From DATFWC01 sp045801465 (GTDB lineage: Bacteria > Pseudomonadota > Alphaproteobacteria > Rhizobiales > Xanthobacteraceae): DNA of 49,381 nt. Each line of letters begins with the position of its first letter. The first letter of the stretch is position 1. The position numbers and the translations under genes are program-made. The stretch lies in NCBI GenBank assembly GCA_045801465.1, contig JBJMSU010000132.1, positions 1-49,381 of the forward strand, given 5' to 3'. Under the pieces are notes generated by a model that ran no database searches, was not told where the DNA came from, and worked only from the letters and a program-made list of their open reading frames with translations. This document shows positions 1 to 8,678 of this stretch, one piece after another.

Positions 1-2626
1 CCGCCTTGTCGAGCGCGATCTCGAGCCCGTCGGGCGTATCGGCGGATGATTCCGCGTAGACGCCGGAATCGAACAGCACCGTGGTGACGGGTCCGCTCGG
101 ATCGTCAGTCGAGACTTCGAGGCGATAGCGGCCGAAGGTCACCGGCACAGCGATGCGGCCGGGGCGATCGGCGGCGACATCGAGGCGACCATCGGCAACG
201 CGGCGTGTCGACTTCACCGGTTCGTAGCGCCAGAAGCTGTTCTGACGGTACCACTGGTACTTGGTTTCAATGCTGAGCAGCTGCCAGCTCAATCCTGGGC
301 GCGACGTCGTCTTGCCGTCGGGCGCCACCACCAGCACGTCGAAGCCCGCGCTCTCGCCCTCCCCCACCGACTTCCCGGAGAACAGCGGCTTGACGCCGAT
401 CATGGTCGAGGTCGGAACCACGGGAAGCGTCAGCTTGCGCTCCACCGCGCGCCCGCCGGGCTCCGCCATGCGGATGACGATCTCGGCTTCAAGCGGTCGC
501 GTCGACTGCGGCAGCTTCTCCAGGGCGACGTCGAAGCGCGCCTTTCCCTCGGCGTCGGTCTCGGGCAGGTTCTCGATCGACTCGCGCTCGCTCGCCTGCT
601 CCTCGTCATCGAGGCCGAACTGGTAGCCAGGCAAGCCCGGGCGCTGGCTGGCCGGCCGCACCACGACTTCGCCCGCCAGCTCGAGACCGGAGGCGGGAGC
701 GCCGTACAGGTAGCGGCCCTCGAGCGCGACCTCGGCCGGCGCGGATTTTGAAATACGGCCGCTCGCGGAGCTGATGTCGAATTCGAGCCGATCTGGGACA
801 TAGTCCTCCACCAGGAAGGTCGTCTCGCCAACTGCCGGCCGCTTGGGATCGGTATAGGCGCGGACATGCCAGGTGCCGGTCGGCGCCGTCGAAATGATGG
901 GAATGCTGAGGCTGCGTCCGCCGACGCCCTGGTCGGCAGCGGTGACGCGCCGGTATTCCACGCCGTCCGGCCGCTCGACCACAAGCGTGAGGGGAACGCC
1001 GAGGGCAGCGACGCTCGCCGCATCGCGCAGCAGCGCGGTGATGTGGACGCTCTCGCCGGTGCGATAGACGCCGCGCTCGGTATAGACGAAGGCGTCGAGG
1101 CCCGCCGGGCTCTCGCGGCCGGCCACCCCGCGATCGGAGAGATCGAAAGCCGGGCTCTTGAGATTGAGGAAAGCATAGTCGCCCTTGGGCTCGGCCGCCG
1201 TGACGAGCGCGGGCGCAAGCCCCGCCTCGCCGCGCGCGAGACCCGCCTCGAATTTGACCAAGCCCGCAGCGTCGGTGGTCTTGGTCGCAAGCGCTTCGTT
1301 GTTGCGGGCAATCAGCCGCACCTCGACGCCCGCCTTCGGCTCGGTCGTCGCCAACGAATGGACGAAGACATTGACGCCGTCGCTGCCGGAGAACGCCGTG
1401 AGGCCAAGGTCGGAAACAATGAACCATTGGGTGGCGAGGTCCTCGTAATCGCTGGACTTCGCCGACGCGGCCTCGGCCGCCATGACATAGACGCCGGGTT
1501 TGAGCTCGCCCACGGTCTGGTCGACGGGAAACGCCGTGGTGATATCGGCATTAAGCGTGGGCTCGACCTTGAGCTCACCCTCCCAAACCTTGACGCCGCG
1601 CTGCTCGCCCAGACGGTCGAGCTGGTAACGGCCGAGGTTGCGCTGGAAATCGCTCTCCAAGACCGTATTGATCAGGTTGCGGTCGCCGACGCGGTAGATC
1701 GACACCTTGACGGTCTCGGTGTTCACGCTGACCAGCGGGATACCGCGCTGGCCGGTGCGCGGCAGCACATAGGCCTTGCCGGTGAAACGCACCAACGGTT
1801 TGCGATCGCGGACATAGATGGTGAAGTCGGCCGATTTCGACAGCGTCTCCTTCACCACCGAGGGAAGGCCTGCTCGCAGGGTGATCGAGTAGCGCTCGCC
1901 GTGCCTGAGACCCTCGACGCAGAGCTGCTTTTCTTCCGCCGACAGTGCCGGCTTGTCCTGGCCGGCAAGCGCCACGAACGGAGAGAAATCCGTGCGCTTC
2001 CCCGGCAGTTCCTCGGAAAACTGGAAGCACGCGCGCGGCGAGGCCGAATCGGAATCGACCGTATAGTCGAGAATGCGGAAGCCGTAGTCTTGGCGCAGCC
2101 GCTCATAGAGGGCGCGGACGTCGGCAACCTCGCGCAATTCGAGCGACAGCCGCAGGGCATCGAGGGCCGGCCGCCACACCCGGCGATCCGCGAAGGTCTG
2201 CCCCAGAAGGGTCAGACCTTCCGCCTCTTCGTTGCGGTTGTCGGTGCGTCGGTAGGCGATATAGGCGGCCGTTCCGGCGCGCTCCAGCAGCAGCGCGCGC
2301 TCGCGGTCGTCGCTCGGCCTGATTTGCAGGATGGAGCGGGCGAGGCGGAGCCAATCGGCGCTCTCGTTCGGGGCGATCGCGACGATCTGCCCGAGGATCT
2401 GCATGCCGGCACGGTGGTCGCGCCGCTCGAAGGCAGCGTCCGCCTCGCGCCGCAGCGTTGCCACCGGTTTTGCCACGGCGCCGGCGTCCTGCTTGATCTG
2501 GCCTTCGAGCTTGACCGCGGCGTCGGCCAAGTCATCGCGCTGGAACGGCTTGTCGGCAGCAATGGCGGAAAACGACGCAAGGGTGACCAGCGCGGCGAGA
2601 GCGCCGGCGCGAAAGAGCGCGCGCAT
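1..2626 (-). CDS. Bacterial alpha-2-macroglobulin family protein, 5' part only
   Basis: Open frame from an ATG at 2626 to the window edge: 875 codons without a stop, so the C-terminal half is missing. It starts with a signal peptide (MRALFRAGALAALVTLASFS, then AIAA), followed by a helical TPR-like stretch (residues 30-160) and beta-rich macroglobulin-like domains, with the MG2-like signature YTERGVYRTGESVHI near residue 540. Such proteins are large periplasmic protease traps, usually about 1,600-1,800 residues and often paired with penicillin-binding protein 1C. The thioester region would lie beyond the window. No lipobox Cys follows the signal peptide, so a soluble periplasmic form is more likely than a lipoprotein. 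Many long open frames on the opposite strand are shadows of its GC-rich codons. Confidence 0.88.
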   Translation of the reverse strand, partial: MRALFRAGALAALVTLASFSAIAADKPFQRDDLADAAVKLEGQIKQDAGAVAKPVATLRREADAAFERRDHRAGMQILGQIVAIAPNESADWLRLARSILQIRPSDDRERALLLERAGTAAYIAYRRTDNRNEEAEGLTLLGQTFADRRVWRPALDALRLSLELREVADVRALYERLRQDYGFRILDYTVDSDSASPRACFQFSEELPGKRTDFSPFVALAGQDKPALSAEEKQLCVEGLRHGERYSITLRAGLPSVVKETLSKSADFTIYVRDRKPLVRFTGKAYVLPRTGQRGIPLVSVNTETVKVSIYRVGDRNLINTVLESDFQRNLGRYQLDRLGEQRGVKVWEGELKVEPTLNADITTAFPVDQTVGELKPGVYVMAAEAASAKSSDYEDLATQWFIVSDLGLTAFSGSDGVNVFVHSLATTEPKAGVEVRLIARNNEALATKTTDAAGLVKFEAGLARGEAGLAPALVTAAEPKGDYAFLNLKSPAFDLSDRGVAGRESPAGLDAFVYTERGVYRTGESVHITALLRDAASVAALGVPLTLVVERPDGVEYRRVTAADQGVGGRSLSIPIISTAPTGTWHVRAYTDPKRPAVGETTFLVEDYVPDRLEFDISSASGRISKSAPAEVALEGRYLYGAPASGLELAGEVVVRPASQRPGLPGYQFGLDDEEQASERESIENLPETDAEGKARFDVALEKLPQSTRPLEAEIVIRMAEPGGRAVERKLTLPVVPTSTMIGVKPLFSGKSVGEGESAGFDVLVVAPDGKTTSRPGLSWQLLSIETKYQWYRQNSFWRYEPVKSTRRVADGRLDVAADRPGRIAVPVTFGRYRLEVSTDDPSGPVTTVLFDSGVYAESSADTPDGLEIALDKA

Positions 2627-2840
2627 TGTGAGAACCTCCTCCCCGGGGCCTGGGGATCGTGCGGTGCGGCCAGTTGAGCGGCAAATCTTGGCGAGGTCGT
2701 GACCGCTGCGGCAGATTTGCGGCACCCACTGCCGCCGCGACGGCGGACAAGCCTGGCTTTGTCGATGGAGGGTCAACAATCGCTGCGGTTGGTATAGACT
2801 GTGGGGCAAGCGCCGCGACGGCGCCAACGAGGAGGAAAGC

Positions 2841-3866
2841 ATGAGCCAAAATCGCAGAACGTTTCTGAAAACGACCGCTCTCGCCGGAGCAGCGGCGGCG
2901 GGCGCGGGCGCCTTAGCGGCCCCGGCCGTGGCCCAGCGCGCGGCGGCGCCGACCAGCGGAACGCAGCAGCTGCCGAAGGGCTTGGTTCTCGCGACGTTGC
3001 GCCGCCCGAGCGGCTACAGCCTCGGCGTAAGAACAGAGCGCGGCATCCTCGATGTCGCCCTGGCGGAAGGAAACCTGCGCGAGAACGCCCCGACCACGAT
3101 CGACGCGCTGTTCAAGGGCGAAGGCGACGCCAACGGCCTCAAGCGCCTGCTCGACCGGGTGAACGCCGATGCCTCGCCCGACCGCTTTTTCGTTCCGCTC
3201 GACAAGGCGACCTTCGGGCCGTGCGTCACCCACCCGGAAAAGATCGTCTGCATCGGCCTCAACTACCGCAAGCACGCAGCCGAAACCGGCAACCCGGTGC
3301 CGAAGCAGCCGATCCTGTTCAACAAGTTCAACACCGCGCTCAACCACCACGGCGGCACCATCAATGTGACCGAGGAGGACGCGCAGAACTTCGACTACGA
3401 GGCCGAGCTGGTGATCGTGATCGGCCGCCAGGCGCGCAATGTGACCGAGCAGGACGCGCCCAACTACATCTTCGGTTATGCGACCGGGAACGACTTCACG
3501 GCGCGCGACCTGCAGAGCCGCTCGAGCCAGTGGATGCTGGGCAAGAGCCTCGACGGCGCCGCCCCGGTCGGGCCCTGGCTGGTCACCGCCGATCTTGCCG
3601 ACGGCGACAACCTGAAGATCGAATGCCGCGTCAACGGCGAGGTGCGTCAGTCCTCGAACACGAGCGACATGGTGTTCAACTGCAAGCAGCTGGTGAGCTA
3701 CATCTCGAAATACATGACGCTCAAGCCCGGCGATATCATCTTCACCGGCACGCCGGAGGGCGTCATCTCCGGATACCCGAAGGAGAAGCAGGTGTGGCTC
3801 AAGGCCGGCGACAAGATCGCGACCTCGATCGAGAAGCTCGGCGACCTCGAGTTCACGCTGACCTGA
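2841..3866 (+). CDS. Fumarylacetoacetate hydrolase family protein with Tat signal
   Basis: A 341-residue protein. The N-terminus carries a twin-arginine signal (NRRTFLKTTALAGAAAAGAG) ending near PAVAQ, which predicts export in folded form; this is unusual for a family normally cytoplasmic. The FAH fold follows from about residue 130 (CIGLNYRKHA), with likely metal ligands in DYEAELVIVIG and GYATGNDFTARDLQ and the family signature GDIIFTGTPEGV. Members cleave C-C bonds in acyl-pyruvate or 2-oxo acid compounds, or act as hydratases or decarboxylases; the substrate is not readable. A strong ribosome-binding site (GAGGAGG) sits just before the ATG. It is divergent from the macroglobulin gene across about 210 bp and is followed by a hairpin terminator. 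Confidence 0.88.
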   Translation: MSQNRRTFLKTTALAGAAAAGAGALAAPAVAQRAAAPTSGTQQLPKGLVLATLRRPSGYSLGVRTERGILDVALAEGNLRENAPTTIDALFKGEGDANGLKRLLDRVNADASPDRFFVPLDKATFGPCVTHPEKIVCIGLNYRKHAAETGNPVPKQPILFNKFNTALNHHGGTINVTEEDAQNFDYEAELVIVIGRQARNVTEQDAPNYIFGYATGNDFTARDLQSRSSQWMLGKSLDGAAPVGPWLVTADLADGDNLKIECRVNGEVRQSSNTSDMVFNCKQLVSYISKYMTLKPGDIIFTGTPEGVISGYPKEKQVWLKAGDKIATSIEKLGDLEFTLT

Positions 3867-3897
3867 CAGCCCATCGCGCTGAACGTTGATGATAACT

Positions 3898-3932
3898 GCG
3901 CCGGGGCCGCAGGACTGCTGCGGCTCCGGCGC
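3898..3932 (+). terminator. Hairpin terminator after the FAH-family gene
   Basis: Two 15-base arms (3898-3912 and 3918-3932) pair with one G-T wobble around a five-base loop; the left arm reads GCGCCGGGGCCGCAG. A weak T-rich stretch (TGTTTCTC) follows. It lies 31 bp after the stop codon and before the next small gene. Confidence 0.65.
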
Positions 3933-3958
3933 ACGATGTTTCTCACTCGGCAAGCCGC

Positions 3959-4156
3959 ATGCGCGCGTTTTTCACCCTCGCGTTCCTGGCCGTCCTCCTC
4001 CTCTGCACGCTGCTCGCGGCGCGAACCTGGTACGTCAACCGGGGCAAACAGATGGAGCCGGCGGAAGGACAGGTATTGCTGCGGTTCGTCACCGGCCTCG
4101 CGCTGTTCTGGCTCCTGGCGATCGCCGGCTATCTCGGCGGCCTCATGACGTTCTGA
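3959..4156 (+). CDS. Small two-helix membrane protein, function unknown
   Basis: A 65-residue protein. Two hydrophobic segments are visible (residues 3-21 and 42-63), joined by a short polar loop (WYVNRGKQMEPAEGQ), so a small inner-membrane hairpin protein is predicted. No catalytic motif is seen and I do not recognise a family. It stands alone between the FAH terminator and tRNA-Arg on the same strand. The hydrophobic layout and lack of a competing frame support a real gene. Confidence 0.6.
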   Translation: MRAFFTLAFLAVLLLCTLLAARTWYVNRGKQMEPAEGQVLLRFVTGLALFWLLAIAGYLGGLMTF

Positions 4157-4236
4157 GCCGGGTAACGATCACCGCATCCCTCCACAGGCCACTCTCGCGC
4201 GGCGCGCCCGCGGGCTATATGTTCTGCAGGCGCCGG

Positions 4237-4313
4237 GGCCCCGTAGCTCAGCCGGATAGAGCAGCAGCCTTCTAAGCTGAAGGTCGGAGGTTCGAGTCCT
4301 CCCGGGGTCGCCA
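4237..4313 (+). tRNA. tRNA-Arg (anticodon TCT)
   Basis: A 77-base cloverleaf. The acceptor stem GGCCCCG (4237-4243) pairs with CGGGGTC (4303-4309), followed by discriminator G and an encoded CCA. The D stem is GCTC/GAGC, the anticodon loop is CTTCTAA with TCT at 4271-4273, and the T arm is GGAGG-TTCGAGT-CCTCC. The outermost anticodon-stem pair looks mismatched (G-A). It reads AGA codons, which are rare at this GC content. Confidence 0.95.
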
Positions 4314-4438
4314 CTGTGCGCCCGCCCCCGTGCTTGGCCGCCTCACCCCGATGCGCTAAGGCTTCGCCCGAGGGCGTCTTCATCGTTGCTCGGCGGCGTA
4401 CCGGCGCGGGCGGTGCAAGAATGTCGGAGGAGAACCAA

Positions 4439-5416
4439 ATGCTCAGCACGCGGCGCTGGTTGATTGCCGTTGCCGGCGGCCTTGTCGCCTCGCTCGTCGC
4501 CGGGGCCATGCCGGCGGCGGCGCAGAAATGGCCGCAGCGCGCGGTGAAATTCATCGTGCCGCTCGGGCCGGGCAGCGGCGTCGACATCGGCACGCGCCTC
4601 GTCGCCGACAAGCTGAGCAAGAAGTGGGGCCAGCCGACGGTGGTCGAGAATCGTCCCGGCGGCGACGGGCTCCTCGCCATGAATGCGTTCGTCACCGGCA
4701 ACGACGATCACGTGCTGCTGGCGTCGCCGAGCTCGTCGTTCACCCACCATCCCCACGTCTATAGGAACCTGTCGTACAAGCCGAGCGATCTCGTGCCGAT
4801 CGCCCGGCTGTCCAACACGATCATCGCCGTCGCGGTGCCAACGAGCCTGCCGGTCAAATCGCTCGCCGACGTCGCCGCGATGGCGCGCGCCGAGCCCGGC
4901 AAGCTCAACTGGGCCGGCACCACCGGCGGAGTCGATTTCGTGGTTGCCGGATTCCTGAAGACCGCCGGCCTCGACATGTCGAAGGTGCCGTACCGCAACC
5001 CGGTCGAGGCCGCCAACGACGTCGCCGCCGAGCGCGTCCAGCTCTATGCCGCGGCGTATGCGATTGTGCGGCCGCAGCTGCAGGCCGGCAAGCTCAAGCT
5101 GATCGCCGTGACCAACAGCGCGCGCGCCCCCACGCTGCCCGATCTGCCCACCGCCAAGGAGGCCGGTTTCCCCGACCTGACGTTCGACGGACTGGTCGGC
5201 TTCTTCGGCTGGGCCGGCATGCCCACGGAACTGCGCGACAGCATCGCGGCGGACATCCGCGAAGCCGCGGCCGATCCGGTCATCGAGGAGCGCTTGTCGC
5301 TCACCGGCCAGGTTCCGAATCCCGGCGGACCGACCGAGTTCCACGCCGCCATCGAGGCGCAGCGCGCCCGCCTCGCCCAGGCCGCCAAGGACCTCGGCAT
5401 CGTGCCGACGCAGTGA
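4439..5416 (+). CDS. Tripartite tricarboxylate transporter substrate-binding protein (TctC/Bug family)
   Basis: A 325-residue periplasmic binding protein. The ATG at 4439 is chosen because GGAGGAG lies seven bases upstream and a signal peptide follows directly (MLSTRRWLIAVAGGL to MPAAAQ); longer upstream starts would bury it. Typical Bug-family features follow: KFIVPLGPGSGVDIGTRLVADKL near the mature N-terminus, VVENRPGGDGLLAMN and the late PDLPTAKEAGFPDL segment. The family binds carboxylates or other small acids. No TctA/TctB membrane genes are nearby, so it is an orphan binding protein. Its stop overlaps the GTG start of the next gene. Confidence 0.9.
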   Translation: MLSTRRWLIAVAGGLVASLVAGAMPAAAQKWPQRAVKFIVPLGPGSGVDIGTRLVADKLSKKWGQPTVVENRPGGDGLLAMNAFVTGNDDHVLLASPSSSFTHHPHVYRNLSYKPSDLVPIARLSNTIIAVAVPTSLPVKSLADVAAMARAEPGKLNWAGTTGGVDFVVAGFLKTAGLDMSKVPYRNPVEAANDVAAERVQLYAAAYAIVRPQLQAGKLKLIAVTNSARAPTLPDLPTAKEAGFPDLTFDGLVGFFGWAGMPTELRDSIAADIREAAADPVIEERLSLTGQVPNPGGPTEFHAAIEAQRARLAQAAKDLGIVPTQ

Positions 5417-5613
5417 GCGCTTCAGCGCCGCCGTTCACTCTTCGCGGCGCAGACAGTCAATCGTTGTTGCACGAATGCACCGGCTGCGGCGCGATGCTGC
5501 GTCCGGAGCACGGAGATTGTTGCGTGTTCTGCTCTTATGGTTCGGCGCCGTGCCCGCCGATCCAGGCCGGGCTTTCCAGCGCGACCGGCGCGATTGCCTG
5601 CTGTGCGGGTTGA
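5413..5613 (+). CDS. GDCCVxC-domain small Cys-rich protein ((seleno)protein family), short form
   Basis: A 66-residue protein starting at a GTG that overlaps the preceding stop (GTGA), so translational coupling is possible. The core ECTGCGAMLRP then GDCCVFCSYG and CPPIQ matches the small family I know as GDCCVxC domain-containing (seleno)protein, in which some members carry selenocysteine. Here every such position is Cys. Usual members have an N-terminal CPxCG segment before ...YECTGCG; that segment is missing and replaced by unrelated sequence, and an extra CC lies near the C-terminus. The CxxC and CCxxC pairs suggest metal or redox chemistry. It converges with the DoxX/selD operon, which fits a selenium link. 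The function is undescribed. Confidence 0.75.
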   Translation: MSASAPPFTLRGADSQSLLHECTGCGAMLRPEHGDCCVFCSYGSAPCPPIQAGLSSATGAIACCAG

Positions 5614-5689
5614 GTGATCACTGACGTTCGACATTTGCACGATTGCCTGTCGTCCCATCGCCCGCTCCAGATTTCTCAAATATGCGGCT

Positions 5690-6346
5690 CTAGCCGATCG
5701 CGCCGAGAAGTCTGCCCCACCATATGCTTGGGTTGCCGACGGCCGGGACGTTGCGACGCAGCCAGGCGTCGAGGCCGAGGCTGCGACCCGCGGCAGTCAC
5801 GACGAACAGCACGTGGATGATGGCGAGGAACATGTAATTCCACGGCCATTCCGCTGGATGCAGATAAAGGCCCAGCCAAAGATGCAGTGCGAAAAAGATC
5901 GCGACGAAGGCAAATAAACGCACGCCGAAGCCAAGGAGCAGCGACGTCGCAAACGATATTTCGGCAAGAAAGACCACGGGGTCAATGAAGTGCAGATACG
6001 GCAAATAGACCGTCTTCACGAGCGTGCGGTGGAATTCGAACGCGGCATTGTCCGTCATCTGTCCGGTCCAATACTGAAATCCGCCGGAGACGGGCAACGG
6101 CAGCTTCCACAGGCAGCCTTGAAACCACATACTGCCGATCAGGACGCGGCACACGAAAACGCTCGCGTGCGATCCTTTGCGCTGCCCCGGGTCTTCCCGC
6201 CAATTGGTGATGGCGATCCATGCACTCGCCGCGAGCAGCAGCAGGAACAGCGCGACGAACACGTATTTGAAGAAGCCGAGTGCCTCGTGATCATCGGTCG
6301 AGCCGATGAGGAACATCCAGGCGTCAAGGAACGGATTCGTGCGCAT
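5690..6346 (-). CDS. DoxX/DoxD-like (TQO small subunit-type) membrane protein
   Basis: A 218-residue integral membrane protein with about four to five hydrophobic segments. The ATG at 6346 (MRTNPFLDAWM) is preferred over longer starts that lie in selD. The segment CRVLIGSMWFQGCLWKLPLP resembles the R-x3-G-x2-WFxGxxWK signature of DoxD/DoxX proteins, the small subunit of archaeal thiosulfate:quinone oxidoreductase and related redox proteins. The start lies inside selD (23-base overlap), so it is translationally coupled as the last gene of the transporter-selD operon. An electron-transfer role in reducing selenium or sulfur species is inferred from context only. Confidence 0.75.
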   Translation of the reverse strand: MRTNPFLDAWMFLIGSTDDHEALGFFKYVFVALFLLLLAASAWIAITNWREDPGQRKGSHASVFVCRVLIGSMWFQGCLWKLPLPVSGGFQYWTGQMTDNAAFEFHRTLVKTVYLPYLHFIDPVVFLAEISFATSLLLGFGVRLFAFVAIFFALHLWLGLYLHPAEWPWNYMFLAIIHVLFVVTAAGRSLGLDAWLRRNVPAVGNPSIWWGRLLGAIG

Positions 6347-8678
6347 CGGCTTCCCTCGCCAGGCTGGTGAGCGGTTCGGTCGCTTCGGCGATGTTGTCGA
6401 TCTCAAATGCGTCGCCTGAAATCAGCGTGATCGGCTCGAGCCGCTCCTTGCGATTGCTGATAAAACCGATGATCGCCGCATGCACGTAGCCGGCGCGACG
6501 TAAGCTCTCGACGCAAGCTTGCGCGCGCGCGGTCGGCAGCGAAGCAAGGAGGCCGCCGGCGGTCTGCGGGTCGAACAGCAGCGGATAGAGCGGGTGTTTG
6601 ACGACGCTGTCGAGATTGCCGATCGCGCGGCGCAGGCGCGCGTTCTGCGGTTGCAGCGAGGAGAAGATGCCGAGCTGCACCGTCTCGCGCGCTCCGTCGA
6701 GCAGCGGCACGCGATCCAGGATGAGCGAGGCATCCACTTCCGAGGCGCGCACCATCTCGATGAGGTGTCCGAGCAGGCCGAAACCGGTCACGTCGGTCGC
6801 CGCATGCGCGCCATGTTGATGGAGAATCTCCGCCGCGCGGCGACTGGACTGGATCATGTGGGCGATTGCCGCCATCACCCAGCGCGCCTTCGCCTTGCCG
6901 CGCATATCGGCGGCCAGCAACGTGCCGGTCCCGATCGGCTTGGTCAGGATCAGCGCATCACCGGGCTTGAGCCCCCCTTTGCGCAGCGCTGCGGCGCGCG
7001 CGACGAGCCCGTTGACGGCGAACCCGAGCGCGAGCTCGGCGCCCTCGCTGGTGTGACCGCCGACCAGCGCGCAGCCCGCCTCGCGCAGCACTTCGTTCGC
7101 GCCCGCCATCATCGCCGATAGATCGGCTTCGATCTTGGCTTCCAAACCGAACGGCACGGTCGCGATCGCGAGCGCAGATTGCGGCTCGCCGCCCATCGCA
7201 TACACGTCGCCGAGGGCGTGATTGGCGGCGATCATTCCCAATTTGTACGGATCATCGATAATGGCGCGGAAGTAGTCGACCGTTTGCAGCGACAGCTTGT
7301 CGCCGCCGGTATCGACCAGGGCGGCATCGTCCGGCGCGTCGAGGCCGACGATGACGTCCGGGCGCGGCAGCGGTTCGACAGCCGCAAGGGCGCGCGACAG
7401 GACGGTGGCGCCGACCTTGGCGCCGCAGCCGCCGCAGCGCATGGCGAGGGCAGAAATTTCCTGAAGCGCCTGCCGGTCGGCAAGCGGCGAGTTCGATCCG
7501 GTTTCGGCCGCAGCCATCTCCGGCAGCGCGTTGAACTTCGCCATGAACCGGCGGTCGATCCAGTCCTTCCAGCGCCACACCCAGGCGCCTTCGAACGTGA
7601 CGCCGTTGCGCGTGCCGAGCGCATAGGGCTCACCGGTCGAGACGAGATAGAGCGCATCGCGTTGCGGGCGGAATGGCCGAAGCGGCTGGCCGATAAGCGC
7701 ACGGCGGAGATTGGCGGCAAGAACCGGCCCCGCCCGCACCGCGTATACGCCTGATTTCGGCAGCCCGCGCGTGGAAAACGCAATCGTATCGCCGGCGGCG
7801 TAGACGTCGTCGCGCCCGGTCACGCGCAAGGTATCGTCGACTTTGAGGAAGCCCCGGTGATCGCATGGCAGTCCGGTTTCCGCAAGCCAGCGCGCAGGCG
7901 CGGCTTCCGTGGTCCAAAGGATTTCGTCGGTCTCGATCGGCGCGTGGGTCTCGAGCACGAGGCACCCGGGATCGACCCGGACCACGGGTGCGTCGGTGAC
8001 GACGGTGATGCCGCGTGCAGCGAGGATGGCGTGGAAACGGGTGCGGAAAGCTGCCGGAAAGCTCGGCAGGATGTCGGGCACGTCGGAGACCAGGGCAAAG
8101 GAGAGCCCATTCGCATCGAATCCGGCGGCGGCAACTTCCCGGCGCAACCGACGCTCGACCGACAACAGCAACTCGACGCCGCCGGCGCCGGCCCCGACGA
8201 GCGCAATGCGCGTGCGCCCCTTGCGCTGAAGCACGCGCGCCTTGAGCGCTTCGAAACGGCTGAGAAAGCCGTCGATCGGCTTGACCGGGATGGCATGCCG
8301 ACCGGCGCCTTCGACCGTCCCGGTGTTCGGGGTCGAGCCGAGGTTGAGCGATAACAGATCGTACGCGACCGGCGGTCGATCGCGGCAGATCACGCGCCGG
8401 CCCGCCAGGTCGATGTCGGTGGCCTCGTCCTGGTAGAGCCGCGCGCCGGCAAACCGCGTCAGCGGGCCGGTATCAATATGCGCATCGTCGATGCTGTAGA
8501 GTCCCGCGACGAGGCCGGGCAGCATGCCGGAATAGGGCGTGTGCACCTCGCGGCTGATCAGGGTCAAGCGCACGCCGGGGATCGGCCGCATACCGAACAT
8601 GCGCAGCACCGCGACATGCGCATGGCCGGCGCCCACCAATACGACATCCTTGATGACAGGCTGGTTTGCGTTTTTCAT
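6324..8678 (-). CDS. selD: Selenophosphate synthase (SelD/SenC) fused to an N-terminal NDH-like flavoprotein
   Basis: A 784-residue two-domain protein. Residues about 10-385 are a pyridine-nucleotide-disulfide oxidoreductase-like domain: GAGHAHVAVL at 17, second dinucleotide motif VGAGAGGVEL at 161 and late FAD motif DDVYAAGD near 290. Residues about 410-760 are selenide, water dikinase: RCGGCGAKVG with the active-site Cys in the place of Sec and Lys421, then DDAAL, QTVDYF, ANHALGDVYAMGG, GGHTSEG and DVTGFGLLGHL. It makes selenophosphate from selenide and ATP; the N-terminal domain may deliver reduced selenium. Such fusions are known in other bacteria. Start and stop overlap the neighbouring genes (ATGA with the permease), giving a tight operon. 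With senA and senB nearby it can serve as SenC. Confidence 0.93.
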   Translation of the reverse strand: MKNANQPVIKDVVLVGAGHAHVAVLRMFGMRPIPGVRLTLISREVHTPYSGMLPGLVAGLYSIDDAHIDTGPLTRFAGARLYQDEATDIDLAGRRVICRDRPPVAYDLLSLNLGSTPNTGTVEGAGRHAIPVKPIDGFLSRFEALKARVLQRKGRTRIALVGAGAGGVELLLSVERRLRREVAAAGFDANGLSFALVSDVPDILPSFPAAFRTRFHAILAARGITVVTDAPVVRVDPGCLVLETHAPIETDEILWTTEAAPARWLAETGLPCDHRGFLKVDDTLRVTGRDDVYAAGDTIAFSTRGLPKSGVYAVRAGPVLAANLRRALIGQPLRPFRPQRDALYLVSTGEPYALGTRNGVTFEGAWVWRWKDWIDRRFMAKFNALPEMAAAETGSNSPLADRQALQEISALAMRCGGCGAKVGATVLSRALAAVEPLPRPDVIVGLDAPDDAALVDTGGDKLSLQTVDYFRAIIDDPYKLGMIAANHALGDVYAMGGEPQSALAIATVPFGLEAKIEADLSAMMAGANEVLREAGCALVGGHTSEGAELALGFAVNGLVARAAALRKGGLKPGDALILTKPIGTGTLLAADMRGKAKARWVMAAIAHMIQSSRRAAEILHQHGAHAATDVTGFGLLGHLIEMVRASEVDASLILDRVPLLDGARETVQLGIFSSLQPQNARLRRAIGNLDSVVKHPLYPLLFDPQTAGGLLASLPTARAQACVESLRRAGYVHAAIIGFISNRKERLEPITLISGDAFEIDNIAEATEPLTSLAREADAHESVP

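Noticed and set aside
866..2677. Long plus-strand open frame (603 codons) opposite the macroglobulin gene
   Set aside because: It is a GC-driven shadow; the minus-strand frame has a signal peptide, macroglobulin motifs and runs 875 codons without a stop.
5611..5613. TGA at the end of the GDCCVxC gene as a selenocysteine codon
   Set aside because: The conserved domain is already complete, the sequence after the TGA shows no family similarity, and no SECIS-like hairpin is evident.
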